From the NCBI GenBank assembly GCA_021818565.1, contig JAKATV010000116.1:1-5419 (forward strand): DNA of 5,419 bases. The letters run 5' to 3'. Below, piece by piece: positions 1 to 5,419 of this stretch (positions are counted from its first letter, which is position 1; the number at the start of each line of letters is the position of its first letter). A model generated the notes under the pieces. The model did not search any database. It was given only the letters and a program-made list of their open reading frames with translations, and was not told the origin of the DNA. The translations under genes and the position numbers were made by a program. The DNA comes from Planctomycetota bacterium. GTDB lineage: Bacteria; Planctomycetota; Phycisphaerae; WQYP01.

Positions 1-1101
1 TTATTAAAAACCTGTTTTTATGATTTTCATATTCGCCAAGGCACGAAAATGGTGGACTTTGGCGGATGGGCGATGCCATTGTCTTATCGCGGCATTATTG
101 CGGAGCATGAGCAAACTCGAAAAGCCGCATCGGTCTTTGATGTCTCGCACATGGGGCGGCTGCATTTCAGCGGTCCGGATGCTTTGCGATTTTTGCAACA
201 TATCTGCACGCGGGACTTATCCAAGGCCGTGGTGGGGCAGTCGCTCTACAGCCTGATCTGCAAACCTGATGGCGGCGTACTGGATGATGTGATTGTTTCC
301 CGGTTTGATAAATATTGGCTGATGGTGTGCAACGCCTCCAACCGGCTTAAGCTGCTGGAATGGTTTAAGGCCAACAGCACCGGCTTTAATTATCAGTTGA
401 AAGATGAGACGATGCAGTCGGCTATGATCGCCATTCAGGGGCCCAAAGTCATGGCCCTGCTGGATGCTCTTCTGCCGGAGCCGGTGTCATCGTTAAAACG
501 TTATCACTTCATGACGCAAAGTTATCTCATCGCCAAGTTTACCGTATTTCGCAGCGGCTACACCGGGGAAGACGGTGTGGAGATCATCTGCGGATCAACC
601 ATTGCGCAAATGGCATTGAATATGCTTTTTAAGCAGGGACGGGACGTTCGGGAAGCTCCGATGCAGCCCGCCGGACTGGGCGCACGCGATACGCTGCGAA
701 TGGAGGCAGGCATGCCGTTGTATGGCCATGAACTGCATGAGAATATTGATCCCATTTCCGCCGGTCTGGGATGGGCGGTGGCGAATGAAAAGCCGTTTAT
801 CGGTTCAGTTGCCCTGGCGGAAATCAGACAACGCGGGCCGGAGAAGCGGCTGGTGGGGTTGGCGGTTGATGGCCCACGGACCGCCCGGCAGGGGATGACT
901 TTGTGGGCGGGGGGGCACGAAGTGGGTGCCGTTACCAGCGGTGCCGGCAGTCCGACGTTGGGGCACGGCATTGCCATGGCTTATGTGCAATCCGTGTGTG
1001 CCACGGAAGGTACCGCGTTGGAAATTGATCTGCGTGGCAATCGCGTCGCCGCCACCGTGGTCAAATTGCCGTTCTATAAGCTGTCAAAATCCAGCCCATG
1101 A
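1..1101 (+). CDS. gcvT: Glycine cleavage system aminomethyltransferase (T-protein), 5' partial
   Basis: The T-protein takes the aminomethyl group from the lipoyl arm of GcvH, releases ammonia and forms 5,10-methylene-tetrahydrofolate in the cytoplasm. The reading frame is open from base 1 and encodes family-typical residues (LLKTCFYDFHIRQGTK) before the first ATG at 49, so that ATG is internal. The true start lies just upstream of the window, with probably only a few residues missing. Counting from the Met at 49, recognisable family motifs are FGGWAMP (4-10), FDVSHMG (30-36), GGVLDDVIV (75-83, containing the Asp region linked to folate catalysis in characterised T-proteins), the folate-site segment SGYTGEDGVEI (169-179), and GLGARDTLRMEAGMPLYG (209-226). 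The C-terminal domain has GAVTSGAGSPTLGHGIAMAYV (293-313) and ends in PFYK. The visible 366 residues match the usual length of about 360-375, with no frameshift or missing motif. gcvH follows 111 nt downstream. YgfZ and dimethylglycine dehydrogenase are related, but these motifs and the gcvH neighbour point to GcvT. Confidence 0.97.
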   Translation, partial: LLKTCFYDFHIRQGTKMVDFGGWAMPLSYRGIIAEHEQTRKAASVFDVSHMGRLHFSGPDALRFLQHICTRDLSKAVVGQSLYSLICKPDGGVLDDVIVSRFDKYWLMVCNASNRLKLLEWFKANSTGFNYQLKDETMQSAMIAIQGPKVMALLDALLPEPVSSLKRYHFMTQSYLIAKFTVFRSGYTGEDGVEIICGSTIAQMALNMLFKQGRDVREAPMQPAGLGARDTLRMEAGMPLYGHELHENIDPISAGLGWAVANEKPFIGSVALAEIRQRGPEKRLVGLAVDGPRTARQGMTLWAGGHEVGAVTSGAGSPTLGHGIAMAYVQSVCATEGTALEIDLRGNRVAATVVKLPFYKLSKSSP

Positions 1102-1202
1102 GCCGGCTTTTCCAAGAAGCGTCTGCTTTAGGATTTAAGGCCCCCAATATTTCGGTTACACTATCGCCCAGACAGCGCCGGTATGCGGCGGTTAGTTATT
1201 TC

Positions 1203-1207
1203 AGGAG
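1203..1207 (+). promoter_or_regulatory. Ribosome binding site deciding the gcvH start
   Basis: AGGAG lies 5 nt before the ATG at 1213. It supports that codon over the in-frame ATG at 1183, which would add ten residues (MRRLVISGVT) not typical of H-proteins and has no comparable purine-rich site in front of it. Confidence 0.8.
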
Positions 1208-1212
1208 TTACC

Positions 1213-1590
1213 ATGCCATCGCCCGCGGATTATCTTTATACGCAAACCCATGAGTGGATGAAAAAAGAGGGGGATATTCTCACCGTCGGCATTACCCGCT
1301 TTGCCGTGGATGAGCTATCCGATGTCACATTCGTAGATCTGCCGGCCATAGGCAGGAAAGTGGCGGCGGGCGGGACGTTCGGCGAAATTGAATCGGTCAA
1401 AGCCACCAGTGAACTTTATGCACCGGTAGAAGGGGAAATTGTGGCCGTCAATGACGCGCTGAAAAAAGACCCGTCGCTGGTGAATCAGGATCCCTACAGC
1501 GCGGGCTGGCTGGTGAAACTGAAAACAACCGTCGAGCCGCATGGCTTTATGACTGCAGCGCAATATGACAAAGTGCATAACATTGCGTGA
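1213..1590 (+). CDS. gcvH: Glycine cleavage system H-protein (lipoyl carrier)
   Basis: GcvH shuttles the aminomethyl intermediate of glycine from the P-protein to the T-protein, and its reduced lipoyl arm is reoxidised by the L-protein (dihydrolipoyl dehydrogenase). The 125-aa product has the usual length for the family (about 125-130). Seen in the sequence: the N-terminal YLYTQTHEWM (8-17), the strand GITRFAVDELSDVTFVDLP (26-44), and the lipoylation site ESVKATSELYAPVEGEIV (60-77) with Lys63 as the expected lipoyl-lysine. The C-terminal part has the conserved NQDPYSAGWLVK (91-102). The ATG at 1213 is chosen because AGGAG sits 5 nt upstream and the protein then begins as H-proteins usually do; an in-frame ATG at 1183 is less likely. 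It follows gcvT on the same strand after 111 nt, so it may be co-transcribed or have its own promoter. The stop codon is 4 nt from the stop of a convergent gene. Confidence 0.97.
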   Translation: MPSPADYLYTQTHEWMKKEGDILTVGITRFAVDELSDVTFVDLPAIGRKVAAGGTFGEIESVKATSELYAPVEGEIVAVNDALKKDPSLVNQDPYSAGWLVKLKTTVEPHGFMTAAQYDKVHNIA

Positions 1591-1594
1591 GCCG

Positions 1595-2725
1595 TCAGGT
1601 CTTGACCATATCCAGCATGACAATCGCCAGCGGGCCGAACAGGACTACCGGCAGCCAAGCGCCGGCAAACGGAGATAAGCCCGCTCCGGCAAGCTGGAAA
1701 AATACAAAGGTCGTAACAAAACACCCCGCGCTGATGGCACTGCACCAGAGCATGTTGGTTACCAGTTTATTAGGCTCGCGCGCCAGCAGAAACGGAATGC
1801 CGATCAGCAGCATGATCATATTCATAATAAGCTGGGTGATGCGGGTGTACATGATTTTTTCCAGGGCCACGCGCGTCGCCGGGGTGCTGTAGAGAATAAG
1901 CTTGTCAATCTGGGCGGTGGACAGATATTCCACCGCCTTTTTCTGAAAAATCAGATTCAACTGCCCCGGCGTAACGGGCGTTTGATAGGTCATTTCCTTC
2001 ACCGGCTCCGGGCGGTCATTGGGATTGGCCGCTTTGGCGGCGTTGATCTGCACCACATCATACATGCGCCAGCCGCCGGAGACGGGGCCTTCGCCAATGT
2101 CTTTTTTCCACACGGCTTTTTTGGCCAGAATCATGGCTTTCGCATCACCGAGCTTATTACGCTGAATAATGCGGACGTTCCGCATGGTTTTGGTTCTTGC
2201 GTCATAGCTGGACGCCAGAACCAGTGAGTTGTCACTTTCCGGAACAAAATAAATGGGTTCATCAGGCCCGAATGATGCGGAAACCTGTCCGTGTTTCCGC
2301 AGTAATTTGCTGATGTTGGCGGGCATGAGCACTTCCTGATCCACCACCACGAGAATATTAAAACCCACGGCACATAAGATAATGGGTGCCGCCACACGAT
2401 ACAGCGATACACCACTGGCCAGCAGCGCAATAAGCTCGCGGTTACGGGTCATACGCACCATGGTGAACCCCGCCGCCAGCAGCGGAATAATACCGGAAAT
2501 CATGGAAAAAATGACCAGGGTTCGATACAGGTAAAACGTGGTAATTTCTCTAAGTAATCCCCAGAAGGCCTGCAACGCCGTGGCGTGTTGATACGCGTGG
2601 TTTCTGGTGAAGAGATTAAAATTGACAATCACATCCAGCAGAATATACATGCCGATCATCACGGCCAGCGCCAGCAGGCAGTTGATGAGGTAATTGCGGA
2701 TAATGTATCGGTCAAGAATCTTCAT
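1595..2725 (-). CDS. lptG: LptF/LptG-family (YjgP/YjgQ) permease, LptG-like
   Basis: This is an inner-membrane subunit of the Lpt ABC transporter, which extracts lipopolysaccharide from the inner membrane and passes it to the periplasmic bridge. The 376-aa protein has the family layout. Three N-terminal membrane segments fall at about 12-35, 66-90 and 108-130, a periplasmic beta-rich domain at about 135-290, and three C-terminal segments at about 295-315, 321-345 and 352-372. The hallmark motif RNRELIALLASGVSLYRV (94-111) follows TM2; in this family that region forms the coupling helix that contacts the ATPase LptB. GAWLPVVLF (355-363) in the last segment is also typical. The length is normal. 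It starts 12 nt after the stop of the other permease gene, with a weak GGAA site at 2731-2734 five nt before the ATG, so it is probably co-translated. LptG rather than LptF is inferred from N-terminal style and from being second in order, as in Proteobacteria. The family call is firm; the F/G split is not. Confidence 0.88.
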   Translation of the reverse strand: MKILDRYIIRNYLINCLLALAVMIGMYILLDVIVNFNLFTRNHAYQHATALQAFWGLLREITTFYLYRTLVIFSMISGIIPLLAAGFTMVRMTRNRELIALLASGVSLYRVAAPIILCAVGFNILVVVDQEVLMPANISKLLRKHGQVSASFGPDEPIYFVPESDNSLVLASSYDARTKTMRNVRIIQRNKLGDAKAMILAKKAVWKKDIGEGPVSGGWRMYDVVQINAAKAANPNDRPEPVKEMTYQTPVTPGQLNLIFQKKAVEYLSTAQIDKLILYSTPATRVALEKIMYTRITQLIMNMIMLLIGIPFLLAREPNKLVTNMLWCSAISAGCFVTTFVFFQLAGAGLSPFAGAWLPVVLFGPLAIVMLDMVKT

Positions 2726-2737
2726 GTCGGTTCCAGT

Positions 2738-4411
2738 TTATCGCTTAAGCAGTCGGGAATAAATAACGGCGTTGAGGACAAGAATAACGGCGTTGCCAGC
2801 CCAGATGACCACCGTTCCCGGCATGTCCGAATGAGGCGTCCGCGCGATCATTTCACGCCCCGTATTAATCAGTAACACCAGAATCATCGCGGGAACAACT
2901 CCCACGACAAACACGGCCAACGGATTGCGGCCCTGCAGAATAATTCCCAAGGCGGTACCCAGGATTACCAGGACAATACAGGAAAATGCGAACGATACGC
3001 GACTTTGAAATTCAGACAGGATCTGGCGGCGTAAACGATCTTCCTGATGATGAATGGTTTTTATGAGGTGCGAAACAATCGGCGACGCTGTCTGAATTGA
3101 TGGAATGGCGGGTATGCCGGTATCCGGGATGACAGGGTGGATTGAGGAAATGACGATTAAAGGCGGACCGGCATGAAATCGGCGGTCCAGACCTATATTT
3201 TTTTCACGGACATTGCCAGTGAGTTTTAGAGCCGCTACATATTTTTCCGCACCAACGGGTGCTTCTGTTGATAGTTGATCTGTTTCTCGCCGTGATATCA
3301 GCAGTTCGCCCTGGTTGGCAAGGTATATTTGCGTGATGTGTCCATGGTGCACCACCCGCACCTGCACCGGTACGCCCCCAGCGCCGGTCAATAGAAGATT
3401 TCCGTGCCTTCCAGTAAGCGTTGCCATCGGGCTAAGCACAATGGCCGCGCCCTGACGGCGCTTAAACATTACTGGTTTGCCGGGGTGAAATTGCTTCAGA
3501 TACCACTTGGAAATGCTTTGCACGCGTAATTCATCCATCAAGGTATGAAAGTTTTTAGCAATGCGGGGCAAAAGCAGCGGGTTGCGATCCAGTGCGGCCA
3601 AGCGGAATAAATCGAGAAATTTTGGCTTGCTATCCAGCAGTGAGCCAAAGGGTTCTGGTTTGCCATTTGGCGGCAAATAGCGCACGGTTCCCCGAATCTG
3701 TTGCAGGCTGTTGGAATTAAAGGCGGTGCCGTGATCCAGTTGTACGCCGACACTGACCTGATTCTTTGCGCGATTGGTATCGATGATAACATTGGCGGCG
3801 CGAGCGATAATTATGGATGAGGGTTGGCCGTTCTGTAGTGGCATGGCCGCCAAGCCGCGCAACTGGATGATTTTGCGGGTAACGCCGGGCGGCGGCTGGT
3901 TATCGCTGGGAGTGGGCACGCGATAGGCGCTGTTGGCATAAATGACAAACTTATTTTGCAAATTGAACGGTTGCCGCTGATCCACGTTATGCAGCAGCAT
4001 CGAAGCGACATCCGTTTGGATAACCTGGGAGGTTTTTTGCAGGAATCGCGGCACCACATATCCCACAAACGCCATATCTACCAGGCCCACGGCCAATCCC
4101 AGCACCACCGCCGGCATGACCAGAGCCACATAGCTCACCCCGCTGGCCCGGGCACCGGTTAGCTCATTGTCGGTGGCCAATCGCCAATACACGATCACCG
4201 CCGCAAATAGCGCCGCCAGTGGAATGGAATAAGCCAGCATGGCCGGCATGAGGTCCATGAGCACCCGCAGCAGTTGCACCAGTGTCAGGCCCTCCTTGGT
4301 CAGCGGGCGAAATGTTCCACCAAATGCCAGAATCGTGGTCAGCACGGAAGTGGTCAGCGCGAAAATGCGAAGCAATTCGCGCAGAATATACCAATGCAGC
4401 GTTTTACTCAT
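2738..4411 (-). CDS. lptF: LptF/LptG-family permease with enlarged periplasmic region, LptF-like
   Basis: This is the probable partner subunit of the LPS-export permease. The six membrane segments fall at about 13-35, 55-76, 95-120, 472-493, 496-517 and 532-553. The family motif is TDNELTGARASGVSYVAL (80-97). The segment before TM4, RQILSEFQSRVSFAFSCIVL (462-481), matches the family's 'E-(F/Y)-H/Q-x-R' entry to the second membrane bundle. The protein is 557 aa against about 350-400 for usual members. The extra length is all between TM3 and TM4, a periplasmic stretch of about 350 residues. It contains a beta-rich block (about 150-250), a helical stretch (about 262-308), a second beta-rich block (about 312-420) and a Pro/Ile-rich linker (425-446). 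No stop, frameshift or membrane segment interrupts it. Its ATG is 6 nt after the stop of the upstream oxidoreductase, with GGAGG 11 nt before it inside that gene's last codons, suggesting translational coupling. LptF is preferred over LptG by gene order and N-terminal style only. Confidence 0.85.
   Translation of the reverse strand: MSKTLHWYILRELLRIFALTTSVLTTILAFGGTFRPLTKEGLTLVQLLRVLMDLMPAMLAYSIPLAALFAAVIVYWRLATDNELTGARASGVSYVALVMPAVVLGLAVGLVDMAFVGYVVPRFLQKTSQVIQTDVASMLLHNVDQRQPFNLQNKFVIYANSAYRVPTPSDNQPPPGVTRKIIQLRGLAAMPLQNGQPSSIIIARAANVIIDTNRAKNQVSVGVQLDHGTAFNSNSLQQIRGTVRYLPPNGKPEPFGSLLDSKPKFLDLFRLAALDRNPLLLPRIAKNFHTLMDELRVQSISKWYLKQFHPGKPVMFKRRQGAAIVLSPMATLTGRHGNLLLTGAGGVPVQVRVVHHGHITQIYLANQGELLISRRETDQLSTEAPVGAEKYVAALKLTGNVREKNIGLDRRFHAGPPLIVISSIHPVIPDTGIPAIPSIQTASPIVSHLIKTIHHQEDRLRRQILSEFQSRVSFAFSCIVLVILGTALGIILQGRNPLAVFVVGVVPAMILVLLINTGREMIARTPHSDMPGTVVIWAGNAVILVLNAVIYSRLLKR
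2762..2795. repeat. 13-bp direct repeat, 21-bp period, inside the lptF 3' end
   Basis: AATAACGGCGTTG occurs at 2762-2774 and again at 2783-2795. The 21-bp period is exactly seven codons, and on the minus strand both copies encode N-A-V-I (residues 540-543 and 547-550) in the last membrane segment of the LptF-like protein. It is either a small in-frame duplication or chance reuse of codons in a hydrophobic helix. Confidence 0.7.
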
Positions 4412-4417
4412 GGGGTT

Positions 4418-5419
4418 TCACGCCTCCCCGCAAACAGATTCGTTCTTGCCGCTTTGCGCGGCTTTATCGATGGCATGCAGGACGTGAACCACGCGCCCGG
4501 CCTTTTCCGCTGTGATTTCCAGCGGATCGTCCAGCCCCAGATGATCAGCAATATTTTCATAATAGCGATAGCCCTGGCTGGGGAGATATTTAACACGTTG
4601 CGGCTCGCTGGCAATGCCGTGCTGATGCACCGCCAATTGAAAAGAAGTGTCATTCCAATTATCAAGAATTCCGCCACGCGTGCCCAAAATTCGCCAGCGC
4701 GGTCGCGGTACCGACGCAATGGTGGATATTTCAAAATCCAGTGTGCCGCCGTTTTTGAAGCGGATACAGGCATCCACCTGATCGTCATTGGTGACATGGT
4801 GCCACAAACGCTTCTGCCTCGTGGCCGTGACGGATTCAATCGGTGCGTCCATCAGCAGCAAAGCCCAGAATATGAGATGTGCGCCCCAATCATAATGCAA
4901 ACCCCCGGAAATCGCTTGGCTCGACCGCCACCAACTTCCGGGAGATGCAAAACAGCTCATGCCCGTTTCAATTTTAAATATGTCGCCCAGAAGTTTGCGA
5001 TGTCGGATGATATCTTCCATGGCCAGGAAATCGCCGTCCCACCGCCGATTGTGGTACACGCTTAACAGGAGCCGATTGCTTTCCGCGGCAGCGATCATGG
5101 CACGAACTTCATCAGAACTGGTCGCCATGGGTTTTTCCACAATGCAGTGTCGCCCGCTGTTAAGCACATCCACGGCCACATTGGCATGGGCATTATGGGG
5201 CAGAATAACGGTCAACAGCTGCGCATCAGTTTGCGCGAGCATCTGATGTACCGAGGTGTAACTTTGAATGCCCGGAAATTCCCGCTCCGCGGCTTTGGCT
5301 CGGGCCGGGTCAATATCACATGCCGCCACCGGGATGAATCCCGCATTTTTCATTTCGGTCAAATGAGTGCGGCCCATATTAAATGCGCCGCCATAGCCGA
5401 TCACACCCACTTTTAAGAT
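4418..5419 (-). CDS. Gfo/Idh/MocA-family NAD(P)-dependent oxidoreductase, 5' partial
   Basis: Members of this family oxidise or reduce sugars, inositols, nucleotide sugars or related compounds using NAD(P). The frame is open to the window edge and begins ILKVGVIGYGG. Since natural members start like M-x-x-K-V-G-V-I-G, the start is probably just outside; the GTG at 5410 looks internal to the first beta strand. Counting from that GTG, the Rossmann motif GVIGYGGAFNMGRTH is at 2-16, the acidic residue ending strand beta-2 is in ACDID (30-34), and the family signature EKPMA is at 92-96 (Lys93 expected catalytic). NRRWDGDF is at 121-128 and HYDWGAHL at 172-179, with Asp174 and His178 in the usual catalytic positions. 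The visible length of 334 aa is normal for the family. Substrate cannot be told from the sequence. It is the first visible gene of a tight minus-strand cluster with two LPS-export permeases, so a role in an envelope sugar is possible but unproven; sugar catabolism is equally plausible. Confidence 0.93.
   Translation of the reverse strand: MLKVGVIGYGGAFNMGRTHLTEMKNAGFIPVAACDIDPARAKAAEREFPGIQSYTSVHQMLAQTDAQLLTVILPHNAHANVAVDVLNSGRHCIVEKPMATSSDEVRAMIAAAESNRLLLSVYHNRRWDGDFLAMEDIIRHRKLLGDIFKIETGMSCFASPGSWWRSSQAISGGLHYDWGAHLIFWALLLMDAPIESVTATRQKRLWHHVTNDDQVDACIRFKNGGTLDFEISTIASVPRPRWRILGTRGGILDNWNDTSFQLAVHQHGIASEPQRVKYLPSQGYRYYENIADHLGLDDPLEITAEKAGRVVHVLHAIDKAAQSGKNESVCGEA
4423..4427 (-). promoter_or_regulatory. 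Ribosome binding site of the LptF-like gene, inside the upstream gene
   Basis: GGAGG on the minus strand lies 11 nt before the ATG at 4411 and overlaps the last codons of the oxidoreductase, whose stop is at 4418-4420. The spacing is a little long, but the run is strong and the position suggests translational coupling. Confidence 0.6.

Noticed and set aside
558..977. Minus-strand open frame (139 aa) inside gcvT
   Set aside because: It is Pro/Ser/Arg-rich with no family resemblance and lies wholly antisense to the conserved gcvT coding sequence.
1102..1150. Possible terminator after gcvT (short inverted repeats AGCCGGCT and AAGC-GTCT-GCTT)
   Set aside because: The stems are only about 4-5 bp and no proper T run follows.
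1134..1162. Possible sigma-70 type promoter (TTTAAG, 17-nt spacing, TACACT) before gcvH
   Set aside because: The -35 matches consensus in only about three of six positions and the -10 in four. That is too weak to annotate in a sequence of this length, though a promoter in this gap remains possible.
1183..1212. Upstream in-frame ATG for gcvH
   Set aside because: It would add ten atypical residues and lacks a ribosome site; AGGAG at 1203-1207 serves the ATG at 1213.
1661..1690. GCCGG...CCGGC inverted repeat just past gcvH as a possible gcvH terminator
   Set aside because: The stem is 5 bp with a loop of about 20 nt, has no T run, and lies in lptG coding sequence; it is likely chance.
4274..5065. 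Long plus-strand open frame (263 aa) opposite the oxidoreductase and lptF start
   Set aside because: It is antisense to two well-supported genes, shows no recognisable domain, and has a composition typical of a shadow frame (many Arg, Pro, Gln, Cys).
5408..5410. GTG as the start of the oxidoreductase
   Set aside because: In-frame codons upstream (I-L-K) continue the expected first beta strand to the window edge with no stop, so the gene most likely starts outside the window.

Overview
This 5.4 kb window looks like ordinary chromosomal DNA of a Gram-negative-type (diderm) bacterium. It holds five closely packed protein genes and no mobile elements, RNA genes or CRISPR arrays that I can see. 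Two LptF/LptG-family permeases imply an outer membrane with exported LPS-like glycolipid. The style of the GcvH, the two permeases and the Gfo/Idh/MocA oxidoreductase reminds me of Planctomycetota (perhaps Phycisphaerae). That is an impression from sequence recall, not a demonstrated assignment.

Left part, plus strand (1-1590): gcvT, the aminomethyltransferase (T-protein) of the glycine cleavage system, is cut at its 5' end by the window edge. After a 111-nt gap comes gcvH, the lipoyl carrier H-protein. T and H work together: H carries the aminomethyl group on its lipoyl arm, and T releases ammonia and passes the one-carbon unit to tetrahydrofolate. The decarboxylase gcvP is not in the window; it may lie elsewhere, since nothing follows gcvH on this strand.

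Right part, minus strand (read from 5419 down to 1595): a Gfo/Idh/MocA-family NAD(P)-dependent oxidoreductase (5' end cut by the window edge), then an unusually long LptF-like permease (557 aa), then a normal-length LptG-like permease (376 aa). The gaps are only 6 and 12 nt, so this looks like one operon. The two permeases would form the inner-membrane heterodimer of the LPS export ABC transporter; its ATPase LptB and the other Lpt parts are not here.

The two blocks converge with only 4 nt between the gcvH and lptG stop codons. The most noteworthy feature is the roughly 350-residue periplasmic region of the LptF-like protein, about twice the usual size, which may hold a second beta-jellyroll-like segment. 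I found no convincing evidence of a wholly new biological system.
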